From Yinghuangia elevatio (GTDB lineage Bacteria > Actinomycetota > Actinomycetes > Streptomycetales > Streptomycetaceae): 23,096 nt of DNA. A model generated the notes under the pieces. That model saw only the letters and a list, made by a program, of their open reading frames with translations. It made no database searches and had not been told where the DNA came from. Positions 8,849 to 15,953 of this stretch are shown here, piece by piece. Position 1 is the first letter of the stretch. Each line of letters opens with the position of its first letter. The stretch is from contig NZ_JBEZFP010000141.1 of the NCBI RefSeq assembly GCF_040649515.1, positions 1-23,096 of the forward strand, read 5' to 3'. Position numbers and translations under genes: made by a program.

Positions 8849-9970
8849 ATGCACAGCCAACACGCAGTCTCGCCCTCGGCCGAGCACATCCGCCGAGCCC
8901 CGAAGGTTCTCCTCCACGACCACCTCGACGGCGGCCTGCGTCCGGCCACCATCGTCGAACTCGCCGCCGCGGTGGGCTACGGCAACCTCCCGACCGACGA
9001 CCCCGACGCACTCGGCACCTGGTTCCGCGAAGCGGCCGACTCCGGCTCGCTGGAGCGCTACCTCGAGACGTTCACGCACACCTGCGCGGTCATGCAGACG
9101 CGCGAGGCGCTGGTGCGCGTCGCCGCCGAATGCGCCGAGGACCTGGCGGCCGACGGCGTCGTGTACGCCGAGATCCGCTACGCACCCGAGCAGCACCTCG
9201 ACGCCGGCCTGACCCTGGACGAGGTCGTCGAGGCCGTCAACGAGGGCTTCCGCATCGGCGAGCACAACGCCGCGCGGACCGGCCACCGCATCCGCGTCGG
9301 CGCGCTGCTGACCGCGATGCGGCACGCCGCCCGCTCGTTGGAGATCGCCGAACTCGCCAACCGCTACCGGGACGCGGGCGTCGTCGGCTTCGACATCGCG
9401 GGCGCCGAGGCGGGCCATCCGCCCACCCGCCACCTCGACGCGTTCGAGTACCTCCAGCGCGAGAACTTCCACTTCACGATCCACGCCGGCGAGGCCTTCG
9501 GCCTGCCGTCGATCTGGGAGGCCGTGCAGTGGTGCGGCGCCGACCGGCTCGGACACGGTGTGCGCATCATCGACGACATCGACGTCAAGGACGACGGCTC
9601 CGTCTCGCTCGGCCGCCTGGCCGCGTACGTGCGCGACAAGCGCATCCCGCTGGAGATGTGCCCGACCTCCAACCTCCAGACCGGTGCCGCCGATTCCTAT
9701 GCGGACCACCCGATCGGCCTGCTGCGCAAGCTGTACTTCCGGGTCACCGTCAACACCGACAACCGGCTGATGAGCGGGACTTCGATGACCCGCGAATTCG
9801 AGCACCTGGTCGACGCGTTCGGCTACGACCTGGACGACATGCAGTGGTTCACGGTCAACGCCATGAAGTCCGCGTTCATCCCGTTCGACGAACGGCTGGC
9901 CATGATCAACGAGGTGATCAAGCCCGGTTACGCCGCACTTCGCGCCGAATGGCTTTTCCCGCGCGGCTGA
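8849..9970 (+). CDS. add: Adenosine deaminase
   Basis: It hydrolyses adenosine and deoxyadenosine to inosine and deoxyinosine in purine salvage. The zinc/TIM-barrel residues are present: HDH (H23, H25), HAGE (H212, E215), LGHG (H236) and NTDN (D304). The second aspartate of the usual DD pair is N305; in mouse ADA this residue (D296) contacts the purine. The extended N305-RLMSGTSM segment looks like the actinobacterial ADA clade, so this is probably a clade feature rather than a defect. Length 373 aa is normal. The ATG follows a probable -10 so closely that the mRNA may be nearly leaderless. It is monocistronic, with a terminator at 9997-10034. It complements cdd and deoA upstream. Confidence 0.95.
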   Translation: MHSQHAVSPSAEHIRRAPKVLLHDHLDGGLRPATIVELAAAVGYGNLPTDDPDALGTWFREAADSGSLERYLETFTHTCAVMQTREALVRVAAECAEDLAADGVVYAEIRYAPEQHLDAGLTLDEVVEAVNEGFRIGEHNAARTGHRIRVGALLTAMRHAARSLEIAELANRYRDAGVVGFDIAGAEAGHPPTRHLDAFEYLQRENFHFTIHAGEAFGLPSIWEAVQWCGADRLGHGVRIIDDIDVKDDGSVSLGRLAAYVRDKRIPLEMCPTSNLQTGAADSYADHPIGLLRKLYFRVTVNTDNRLMSGTSMTREFEHLVDAFGYDLDDMQWFTVNAMKSAFIPFDERLAMINEVIKPGYAALRAEWLFPRG

Positions 9971-9996
9971 CCTGCGGATTCGGCGGAACGCAATAC

Positions 9997-10034
9997 GCCC
10001 GGACGGCCTCGGCAAGCGGCCGCCCGGGCCTTTT
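9997..10034 (+). terminator. Intrinsic terminator of add
   Basis: A 12-bp stem with one mismatch (9997-10008 / 10018-10029) and a 9-nt loop is followed by C and TTTT (10031-10034). It is 27 nt past the add stop. Confidence 0.75.
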
Positions 10035-10039
10035 GCGTT

Positions 10040-10069
10040 TTGCACTCCCCGTCTTGCGTTCGCTACCTT
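10040..10069 (+). promoter_or_regulatory. Promoter of small secreted protein gene 1 (twin of 16167-16196)
   Basis: TTGCAC (10040-10045), an 18-nt spacer and TACCTT (10064-10069). The block TTCGCTACCTT (10059-10069) recurs exactly at 16186-16196 with TTGC at the same distance, and CGTG follows one base later in both. The predicted 5' leader is about 50 nt. Confidence 0.6.
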
Positions 10070-10126
10070 TCGTGGTCATGTCGTCACGTGGCGTGGTAGA
10101 GCCGCGTCCGGAAGATGAGGATGCTC

Positions 10127-10459
10127 ATGGGATCGGTAACGCGTAAGGCAGCTGTCACGGCCGGGCTCGGTGCGGCGATCGTGGCCGGAACGGCCGGATC
10201 GGCGATGGCCGTGACCGGTGGCAACGCCGGACTGCTCAACCCGAACGTCCCCACGGTGCCGAAGGTGGCGCAGGAGAACAGCGGCACCCTCGGGCCGTTC
10301 CCGATCAGCGGGGTGACCGACAGCCTGCCGACCGGCCAGGTCACCGGCGGTCTGGACACCGCGGCGCAGACTGCGACGCAGTCGCTGCCCACCAACGCCC
10401 TGCCCGCCAACGCCCTGCCGACGAGCGCCCTGCCCGGCGTTCCCGGCCTCACCGGCTGA
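10127..10459 (+). CDS. Small secreted protein with LPxxA repeats
   Basis: I do not recognise a named family. The 110-aa product has a Sec signal peptide: basic start, hydrophobic AVTAGLGAAIVAGTAG, cleavage probably after AMA (residue 28). The mature 82 residues are small, lack cysteine and are rich in Pro, Gly, Thr and Asn. A C-terminal repeat LPTNA-LPANA-LPTSA-LP starts at 87, and the protein ends GLTG. I chose ATG 10127 because GAGGA (10117-10121) is 5 nt upstream. ATGs at 10115 and 10121 are in frame but poorly spaced. It has its own promoter and a shared terminator with the convergent protease. A second small secreted protein with the same kind of promoter and a GITG end lies at 16277. 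A structural or surface role is possible but not shown. Confidence 0.75.
   Translation: MGSVTRKAAVTAGLGAAIVAGTAGSAMAVTGGNAGLLNPNVPTVPKVAQENSGTLGPFPISGVTDSLPTGQVTGGLDTAAQTATQSLPTNALPANALPTSALPGVPGLTG
10385..10429 (+). repeat. 15-bp coding repeat (three units)
   Basis: Three 15-bp units beginning CTGCC encode LPTNA, LPANA and LPTSA in the small secreted protein; a partial fourth unit (LPGVP) follows at 10430-10444. Confidence 0.8.
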
Positions 10460-10474
10460 CCGTACGGCTGCCCG

Positions 10475-10511
10475 CCGCCGGTCCGCGTCCCCGCACGGCG
10501 CGGTCCGGCGG
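10475..10511. terminator. Bidirectional terminator between convergent genes
   Basis: The arms CCGCCGGTCCGCG (10475-10487) and CGCGGTCCGGCGG (10499-10511) form a 12-bp stem with one internal T-T mismatch and an 11-nt loop. TTT follows on the plus strand. It sits between the secreted protein and the protease, which face each other. Confidence 0.65.
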
Positions 10512-10531
10512 TTTCCCGTGTCTCGGGCAGG

Positions 10532-11524
10532 TCAGAACCGGTCGTACAACGAGCGCGCGACGTTCCCCAGATAGGGGCCCGTCATCGTCTCCGCGGTCGA
10601 CGTCGTTATCCCCAGCGAGATATTGCTGACCAGATATCTCTTGCCCTCGACTTCCGCGAACCAGCCCCCGCCGCTGGACCCGCCGGTCATCGTGCAGCCC
10701 ATCCACAACATCGCGGGCTCCGGCCACCCGGTGTTGCGGAAGTCCGTGGTCGGCGAGTGGCAGGTGAACAACTCGCTGCCGTCGAACGGCTCTTCGCCCG
10801 GGTACCCGAACGAGTCGACGGTCAGGTTGCGCGGCGCGTTGAACAGGATCTCGGCGCTGTTGCCCAACTCCTCCTCCAGCGACTGCCGGCCGGGGGGCGG
10901 CTGCACGATGAACGCGCCGAAGTCGAAGGGCGAGGCGGTGCTGTCGCGTTCGGGGTCGGCGTCCTCGACCCACTGGTCGCTCACCTCGACCTGGCGGGCC
11001 GGCCAGCGGCCGTACGGCGCCTTGTCGGCGGACGTGCGCCCCGCGCCGTTGTAGCCCGGGATGAACGTCACGCGCTTGTAGAAGTCGCCGCTCTGTCCGC
11101 CGTGCAGGCAGTGCGCCGCGGTCCAGACCATGTTGCCCGTCGGATGGCTCACGACGGTGCCGCTGCACTCCGCGACGCCGCCCGGCACCTCGAAGAAGAT
11201 CTTGCCGCGTATCGCGGTCTCCTGGTCGTACGGAGCGGAGACGCCCTCGGCGTCCACCGTGCGCGGCGGCCGGAAGTTCGGGTTCGATGGAGCCTCGACG
11301 CCCTGCGGGCCGACCGGCTTGGCCTCGCCGAGCCTGCCCTCGTCGTCCCAGAAGCGGTTGTTGTCCTCGATCTCCTGGTCGGAGTACTTCTTGGACGACA
11401 TCGCGGACGTCTTCGCCGCCTTCACGGCGAGGGTCCCGCTCAGGAAGAGCCCCAGCAGCGTGACGATCACGCCGCCCACGACGGACAGCGTGATGATCCT
11501 GTTCCTGTGGTACGTCGGCCCCAC
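10532..11524 (-). CDS. Membrane-anchored trypsin-like serine protease
   Basis: This 330-aa protein has one N-terminal membrane segment (about 11-33), so the protease domain should be outside the cell, either anchored or released. The chymotrypsin-fold triad is visible: H138 in WTAAHC, D201 in FDFGAFIV and S284 in GGSSGGGW. C120/C139 bracket the histidine as in the classical disulfide, and C255/C277 may form a second. A polar linker (35-95) joins anchor and domain. The SSGG form replaces the usual DSGG at the serine. GTG 11524 is supported by a GGGGGGAGG stretch (11529-11537), with only about 4 nt spacing. A -10-like TATCAT lies at 11592-11597 on this strand. The substrate is unknown. Its neighbour across the terminator is a small secreted protein, but no link is evident. 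Confidence 0.88.
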   Translation of the reverse strand: MGPTYHRNRIITLSVVGGVIVTLLGLFLSGTLAVKAAKTSAMSSKKYSDQEIEDNNRFWDDEGRLGEAKPVGPQGVEAPSNPNFRPPRTVDAEGVSAPYDQETAIRGKIFFEVPGGVAECSGTVVSHPTGNMVWTAAHCLHGGQSGDFYKRVTFIPGYNGAGRTSADKAPYGRWPARQVEVSDQWVEDADPERDSTASPFDFGAFIVQPPPGRQSLEEELGNSAEILFNAPRNLTVDSFGYPGEEPFDGSELFTCHSPTTDFRNTGWPEPAMLWMGCTMTGGSSGGGWFAEVEGKRYLVSNISLGITTSTAETMTGPYLGNVARSLYDRF

Positions 11525-11562
11525 CGGGCCTCCCCCCTCGCCTGCGCCGTACGTCCGTCCCC

Positions 11563-11583
11563 GGTCCGGACACCGTCCGGACC
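11563..11583 (-). terminator. Hairpin between pspC-like gene and protease gene
   Basis: A 7-bp stem (GGTCCGG / CCGGACC) closes a 7-nt loop, 47 nt downstream of the PspC-domain gene stop. Because a TATCAT -10 candidate lies just upstream (11592-11597), it may instead fall in the 5' leader of the protease mRNA. Confidence 0.4.
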
Positions 11584-11629
11584 CTGAACGGATGATAGGC
11601 GCAAGACCCCCGCTGCGGCCGGGCGCGGG

Positions 11630-11830
11630 TCACCTGTCCTTGGGGACGACCACCCACATCGCCAGGTACAGCAGGAACTGCGGGCCGGGCAGGAGGCAGG
11701 AGACGACGAAGGCGATGCGGACCGCCTTGGGGGTCCAGCCGAAGCGGCGTGCGATACCCGCGCAGACGCCGGCGATCATCCGGCCTTCGCGGGGCCGGGT
11801 CAATCGTGCGGGTTGCGTCATGGCGTACAT
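11630..11830 (-). CDS. PspC-domain small membrane protein
   Basis: This 66-aa protein is essentially one PspC domain. The conserved start of the domain, REGRMIAGVCAGIARRFGW (residues 14-32), is followed by a hydrophobic region VRIAFVVSCLLPGPQFLLYLAMWVVVP (37-63) that forms one or two membrane passes. PspC proteins sense or respond to envelope stress in enterobacteria. In actinomycetes many small copies exist with unclear roles. I chose ATG 11830 because GGAGG (11842-11846) lies 11 nt upstream; ATG 11821 is also possible. A longer reading to 11875 has no better ribosome site and covers a palindrome. It lies downstream of the afsQ operon but is separated by 305 nt with hairpins, so it is probably transcribed alone. 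Confidence 0.85.
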   Translation of the reverse strand: MYAMTQPARLTRPREGRMIAGVCAGIARRFGWTPKAVRIAFVVSCLLPGPQFLLYLAMWVVVPKDR

Positions 11831-11873
11831 GGCGATCTGTTCCTCCTCGGAGCGGCGCGTACCTCGCACCCTC

Positions 11874-11885
11874 ACCTTCGAAGGT
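11874..11885. promoter_or_regulatory. 12-bp palindrome upstream of the PspC-domain gene
   Basis: ACCTTCGAAGGT is a perfect palindrome 43 bp before the start codon. It overlaps a wider inverted repeat GTACCT (11859-11864) / AGGTAC (11882-11887). The position suits an operator, but I do not recognise the regulator. Confidence 0.4.
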
Positions 11886-11941
11886 ACGCAGGACCGAGGC
11901 GCATTTCGTCCTCCTGCCGGACCGGACGGACATGCTGCGCA

Positions 11942-11997
11942 AGGCGGAGGAACCGCCTCGCGGGCGTAGGGGATTCCTCAGGGTTCGACCCTGAGGA
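11942..11997 (-). terminator. Two tandem hairpins downstream of the afsQ operon
   Basis: AGGCGG-AGGAA-CCGCCT (11942-11958) and a perfect 10-bp stem with a TCG loop (11975-11997) lie about 140-195 nt past the lipoprotein stop. They probably end the afsQ1-afsQ2-lipoprotein transcript. The rest of 11886-12135 holds only short direct repeats (GACGAACAG twice) and no convincing gene. Confidence 0.45.
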
Positions 11998-12135
11998 CGA
12001 GGGACCGGCCGACCCGCGGCGAGGCCGAGGCCACATAGACCGACGACACACAGGCCCAGGACGAACAGCCGACGACGGACAAGCCGAAGACGAACAGGCC
12101 GCCAAGGACCGCCAAGCGGACGAGGTCGGCGCGGC

Positions 12136-12849
12136 CTAGGTGGACGGGGTCGCGGACGGCGTGGGCGGCGTGGGCGGCGTGGGCGGGGGGCCGGCTTCGG
12201 GGCCGAGCGGCCCGTCCTCGAACGTCGCGCACGACAGCGGGCGTCCCGGGCCGGTACGCCCGGCCAGGAGCACCGAGGCCGACTTCGCCGCGTGTTGGAG
12301 CGTGCAGACCACCTGGCCCAGCGCCACCGGGTCCAGCTCGGAGACGGCGGCCAGGTCGAGGCGGATCAGGATCGCGGGGTCCTCGGCGACCGGCTCGGCG
12401 AGCTTCACCCCGCCGACCGGCAGCCTCGTCGTCCAGCCCGCGGCCGCTTCCTCCGCGTTCGGCCCGTGGCCCAGTTCGCGCAGCAGGCGGTCTATCAGCG
12501 ACATGCGCAGCGGGTCGCCCGGCACCGGCTGGCGCGTCGAGTTCTGCCCCGGCACCGGCAGGTCCACCGCGTCGCCGCGCAACACCGGCGCGGGGCGGCC
12601 GTTGCGCACGAGGTAGATCGAGTGCATGGCCAGAACGGGCGACGTCGCGGTGCCCTGAGGCCGCTTCGCGGGCTCGCCGGCGTTGATCGGGCCCTCGGTC
12701 TCCCGGATCCCGCACCCGACGAGCAGCGCCGCGGCGCCGACCACGCCGACGAGGGCGAGGGTGCGGCGGGAGCGCCGGTACCGGCCTACGGTCCGGGGCG
12801 AGGCCGTGCCGGACGGCGTGCGCCGGGCGACGTGCCGGGCCGGGCTCAC
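12136..12849 (-). CDS. GerMN-like lipoprotein coupled to AfsQ1/AfsQ2
   Basis: This 237-aa exported lipoprotein has a long basic N-region, a hydrophobic stretch (31-43) and the lipobox LVGC with C46 as the lipidated residue, so it should be anchored outside the membrane. Residues about 77-200 resemble a GerMN domain as found in LpqB and GerM: SIYLVRNGRPAPVLR, then LIDRLLRELGHGPNAEE, then a WTTRLP segment. The C-terminus is a PTPPTPPTP tail made by a 9-bp DNA repeat (12158-12184). The GTG start overlaps the afsQ2 stop (GTGA, 12846-12849), so translation is coupled. A lipoprotein at this place is, to my knowledge, also present next to afsQ2 in S. coelicolor. A sensor-accessory role is inferred from coupling only. 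Confidence 0.82.
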   Translation of the reverse strand: MSPARHVARRTPSGTASPRTVGRYRRSRRTLALVGVVGAAALLVGCGIRETEGPINAGEPAKRPQGTATSPVLAMHSIYLVRNGRPAPVLRGDAVDLPVPGQNSTRQPVPGDPLRMSLIDRLLRELGHGPNAEEAAAGWTTRLPVGGVKLAEPVAEDPAILIRLDLAAVSELDPVALGQVVCTLQHAAKSASVLLAGRTGPGRPLSCATFEDGPLGPEAGPPPTPPTPPTPSATPST

Positions 12850-14456
12850 GGGGCACCTCCGAGCCGGAGCGACGTGTCGGACCCGTCGTCCATCTCGTCG
12901 TCGGCCGGCGGGACCAGCGGCAGCCGCAGGCTGAACATCGCGCCTCCGCCCGGGACGTTGGACGCGGACGCCGTACCGCCGTGGATCCGCGCGTTCTCCA
13001 TCACGATGGACAGGCCGAGGCCGCTGCCCTCGGAGCGTGCCCGTGAGCTGTCCGCCTTGTAGAACCGGTCGAACACGTGCGGCAGGACCTCCTCGGGGAT
13101 GCCGGGGCCGGTGTCGGACACGTCGATGACCAGGTCTTCCGTACCCTCCACGGCGAGCATGCCGGGTACGTGCGTGCGGGGCTCACGGCGGATCTCGACG
13201 GTCACCGGCGAACCTCCGTGCCGCAGCGCGTTGCCGACCAGGTTGGACACCATCACGTCGAGGCGGCGCGCGTCCACCCGGGCGATGATGCCGCGTGCCG
13301 AGCGCAGGTCGACGGCGTCCATCCAGGCGCGCGCGTCGAGGCACGCGGTGACCAGGTCGGCGATGTCGACGTCGTCGAGGACCAGGGCGGCGGTGCCCGC
13401 GTCGAAGCGCGAGACCTCCATCAGGTCCTCGACCAGCGTGGCGAGCCGGTCGATCTCCGCGACGACCAGGCGGGCCGCGGGGGCGCCCTGTTCGCCGAGG
13501 CTGTCGGCCTCCTCCTCCAGGAGCTCGCTCACCGCCGTCATCGCGGCCAGCGGCGTGCGCAGTTCGTGCGACACGTCGGCGACGAACCGCCGCGACGACG
13601 CCTCAAGTGCCCGCAGCTCCGTGACGCTGCGCTCCAGCTTCTCGGCCGCGTCGTTGAAGGTGCGGGCCAGATCCGCGAGTTCGTCGGAGCCCCGGACGTC
13701 CAGCCGGGTGTCCAGCTTGCCCGCGCCCAACTGCCGGGCGGCGTCGCCGAGTCGGCGTACCGGACGCAGCACGTGCCGGGCGCCGACCAGGGCGAGCACG
13801 GCGGCCGCGCCGAGCGCGAGCACGGCACCGGTCGTCAGATAGCGGGCGAGCGACGTCAGGTCGGTCTGCTCGGCGCGCAGCGACTGGAACATGTAGCCGG
13901 TCGGGCCGTCGGCCTGCCCCGGGGCCGACGCGACGACCTTCGTCCCGCAGATCAGGTACGGCTGGCCGTCTATGTTCACGCGCTTGAAGTACATGTGGTA
14001 CTTCAGCTGGTCGTCGGTGGTGTTCACCACCCGCCGCAGGTCCTCGGGCACGTCGTCGAGCGTGAACTCGCCGTCGCTGGGCGCCGAGATGAGGTCGTCC
14101 TTGCCGACCAGCACGACCTGGTAGCCGAAGCTGGTGCTCTTGAGCTGCAGCGCGGCCGCGTCGAGCTGCTCCCGCGTCGGGTCGGCGGGCAGGTTCGCGG
14201 AGACCCGGCCGAGGCCGTCGCGGAACTCCTTGATGACCGAGTCCTGCGCACGCTGGAGCACCGCGTTGCGGGTCAGCCAGTAGGCGATGCCGGAGGCCGC
14301 GACCGCCGAGATGAGGGCGACGATCGCGAACACCGCGAGGATGCGCACCCGCAGCGAGCTCAGACGCATCGCATGGCCGAGCCGCGCGAGCACCGGGCGG
14401 CGCGAGCGGGGACGGGCGGTGGACTGCTTCCGCGTACGGCCGAACCGGCCCGTCAC
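12846..14456 (-). CDS. afsQ2: Sensor histidine kinase AfsQ2
   Basis: It is the membrane sensor of the AfsQ1/AfsQ2 two-component system, 536 aa. A basic N-terminus precedes TM1 (about 39-60), then an extracellular domain (62-205) and TM2 (206-227). HAMP covers about 226-280. The H-box is DVSHELRTPL with phospho-acceptor H297. The ATPase domain has the N-box (N409 in NLVGNALRHGG), G1 DTGPGIPEE (448-456) and G2 GSGLGLS (477-483). The GTG start overlaps the afsQ1 stop (GTGA, 14453-14456); a start further upstream would overlap the regulator by about 100 nt. In S. coelicolor AfsQ2 (about the same length) signals to AfsQ1 in response to nitrogen/glutamate conditions. The input signal cannot be read here. 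Confidence 0.93.
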   Translation of the reverse strand: MTGRFGRTRKQSTARPRSRRPVLARLGHAMRLSSLRVRILAVFAIVALISAVAASGIAYWLTRNAVLQRAQDSVIKEFRDGLGRVSANLPADPTREQLDAAALQLKSTSFGYQVVLVGKDDLISAPSDGEFTLDDVPEDLRRVVNTTDDQLKYHMYFKRVNIDGQPYLICGTKVVASAPGQADGPTGYMFQSLRAEQTDLTSLARYLTTGAVLALGAAAVLALVGARHVLRPVRRLGDAARQLGAGKLDTRLDVRGSDELADLARTFNDAAEKLERSVTELRALEASSRRFVADVSHELRTPLAAMTAVSELLEEEADSLGEQGAPAARLVVAEIDRLATLVEDLMEVSRFDAGTAALVLDDVDIADLVTACLDARAWMDAVDLRSARGIIARVDARRLDVMVSNLVGNALRHGGSPVTVEIRREPRTHVPGMLAVEGTEDLVIDVSDTGPGIPEEVLPHVFDRFYKADSSRARSEGSGLGLSIVMENARIHGGTASASNVPGGGAMFSLRLPLVPPADDEMDDGSDTSLRLGGAP

Positions 14457-15136
14457 GGCGGGTCGAGGCGGTAACCCACGCCCCGTACGGTACGGATGAG
14501 CGTCGGTGCGGACGGCACCAACTCGACCTTGGCACGCAGTCGTTGGACGCACGCGTCCACCAGGCGCGAGTCACCGAGGTAGTCGTGCTCCCAGACCAGC
14601 CGCAGCAGTTGCTGCCGCGACAGCGCCTGGCCCGGCCGGCGGCTCAGCTCGACGAGCAGCCGCAGCTCGGTCGGGGTCAGCGACAACTCCTCGCCGCCCT
14701 TGGTCACGATCATCGCGTTGCGGTCGACCACCAAGTCACCGAACACCGAGGCGTCCGAGACCTCACGCTCGCCGCGCCGCAGCACCGCACGGATGCGGGC
14801 GTCCAGGACGCGCGGCTGCACCGGTTTGACCACGTAGTCGTCCGCACCCGACTCCAGGCCGACGACCACGTCGATGTCGTCGTTGCGCGCGGTCAACAGG
14901 ATGATCGGCAGCGAGTCGGTGCGGCGGATCCGCCGGCACACCTCGAAGCCGTCGATTCCGGGCAGCATCACATCCAGCACGATGAGGTCGGGGCGCTGCT
15001 CACGCCACCGCTCCAAGCCGAGCTCGCCGGTGGCAGCGGTCACCACACGGTGACCCTGGCGGCCAAGCGCGAGTTCGAGGCCGGTGCGTACGGCCTCGTC
15101 GTCCTCGATCAGCAACAGGTAGGGCACGCGAGCCAT
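14453..15136 (-). CDS. afsQ1: Response regulator AfsQ1 (OmpR family)
   Basis: This DNA-binding response regulator has 227 aa. The receiver domain (5-120) has the acidic pocket E11-D12-D13, phospho-acceptor D55 in VLDVMLPG, T82 and K104. The OmpR-type winged helix spans about 130-224 (TPTELRLLVELSRRPG, YLGDSRLVDACVQRLRAKVE, RTVRGVGYRL). The sequence closely matches AfsQ1 as I remember it. In S. coelicolor, phosphorylated AfsQ1 (D52) activates antibiotic biosynthesis genes and links them to nitrogen metabolism. The 3-residue offset suggests that GTG 15127 (VPYLLLIEDD) may be the true start; neither start has a good Shine-Dalgarno. It heads a coupled operon with afsQ2 and the lipoprotein, divergent from sigQ. 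The palindromic half-site pair at 15203-15218 could be its own binding site. Confidence 0.94.
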   Translation of the reverse strand: MARVPYLLLIEDDEAVRTGLELALGRQGHRVVTAATGELGLERWREQRPDLIVLDVMLPGIDGFEVCRRIRRTDSLPIILLTARNDDIDVVVGLESGADDYVVKPVQPRVLDARIRAVLRRGEREVSDASVFGDLVVDRNAMIVTKGGEELSLTPTELRLLVELSRRPGQALSRQQLLRLVWEHDYLGDSRLVDACVQRLRAKVELVPSAPTLIRTVRGVGYRLDPP

Positions 15137-15202
15137 TGTGTCTGACGTCACGGGTGGGAAGAACACGGGTCCGCATTCCGCGGTTCTCCGGCACCGCGCC
15201 CT

Positions 15203-15218
15203 GTTGCACAGCTGTGAC
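15203..15218. promoter_or_regulatory. Candidate AfsQ1 site between afsQ1 and sigQ
   Basis: GTTGC-N6-GTGAC matches the reported AfsQ1 recognition pattern GTnAC-n6-GTnAC at 7 of 8 defined bases. It lies 67 bp from the afsQ1 start and 88 bp from the sigQ start. Its centre is a perfect palindrome, CACAGCTGTG (15207-15216). Confidence 0.5.
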
Positions 15219-15305
15219 ACGAGGCAGACGGTCCGATGAAGCCCGACCAGCAGAGTTGTGGCTGTGAACGAAGCTCGCGTTGGAGCAGGGTTTGGGGGAG
15301 GAACC

Positions 15306-15935
15306 ATGCAGTCACAGCTGATCGACCGCCACGAGAACCGCCGCACGGTCGTCGCGCTCGCCGCGGTCCCGAGTGCCGGTACGCCGGCCTCGCGCGCCGC
15401 CGTGCAGGACACCGGTTGCGTGGACGACGACTTCACGGCGTACGTGCGGGAGCGCCGCTCGGCGCTGTTCGCCACCGCCTACCACCTCACCGGGGACCGC
15501 AACGAGGCCGAAGACCTCCTGCAGAGCGCCCTGATGAGCACCTACCAGGCGTGGGGCCGCATCCAGGACAAGGCCGCGCTCGGCGGCTACCTGCGCCGCA
15601 CGATGACCAACCTGCACATATCGGCATGGCGGCGCCGCCGCATCGGCGAGTACCCCACCGAGGAGATGCCCGAGCGCCCCGACTGCTCGGACTCGATGGG
15701 CGACACCGAACTGCGCGCGGTGCTGTGGTCGGCACTGGCCAAGCTGCCCGAGCCGCAGCGCACGATGCTCGTGCTGCGCTACTACGAGGGCCGGACCGAC
15801 CCCGAGGTCGCCGAGGTGCTCGGCGTCAGCGTCGGCACGGTCAAGAGCAGCATCTGGCGCGCGCTGCGCCGGCTGCGCGAGGACGAGGCGCTCAGCTTCG
15901 GCGCGGACGAGGCGTTCGCGGAGCTGGTTGCCTGA
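15306..15935 (+). CDS. sigQ: SigE-family ECF sigma factor SigQ
   Basis: This extracytoplasmic-function sigma-70 factor has 209 aa. A 40-residue polar N-tail precedes region 2 (about 42-110; FATAYHLTGDRNEAEDLLQSALMSTYQAWGRI is the typical core-binding and -10 reading segment). Region 4 (about 134-190) contains the helix-turn-helix RTDPEVAEVLGVSVGTVKSSIWRALRRL. It belongs to the SigE-like subgroup common in Streptomyces. ATG 15306 is preceded by GGGGGAGGA (15294-15302). An in-frame GTG at 15258 has no ribosome site. In S. coelicolor sigQ is divergent from afsQ1, is activated by AfsQ1 and antagonises the antibiotic effect of AfsQ1. Gene order is the same here. No anti-sigma gene is adjacent; the AfsQ system appears to control it at transcription. 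Confidence 0.93.
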   Translation: MQSQLIDRHENRRTVVALAAVPSAGTPASRAAVQDTGCVDDDFTAYVRERRSALFATAYHLTGDRNEAEDLLQSALMSTYQAWGRIQDKAALGGYLRRTMTNLHISAWRRRRIGEYPTEEMPERPDCSDSMGDTELRAVLWSALAKLPEPQRTMLVLRYYEGRTDPEVAEVLGVSVGTVKSSIWRALRRLREDEALSFGADEAFAELVA

Positions 15936-15953
15936 GCCGCGGTACGTGAGGTG

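Noticed and set aside
11975..11997. tRNA T-arm (GGGTTCGACCC)
   Set aside because: The stem would leave a loop too short for a T-loop, and no acceptor, D or anticodon arms lie upstream. A simple hairpin is the better reading.
11813..12139. Possible plus-strand gene in the gap between the PspC-domain gene and the lipoprotein
   Set aside because: It has no ribosome site or domain, overlaps the PspC gene start on the other strand, and contains hairpins. The composition is low-complexity.
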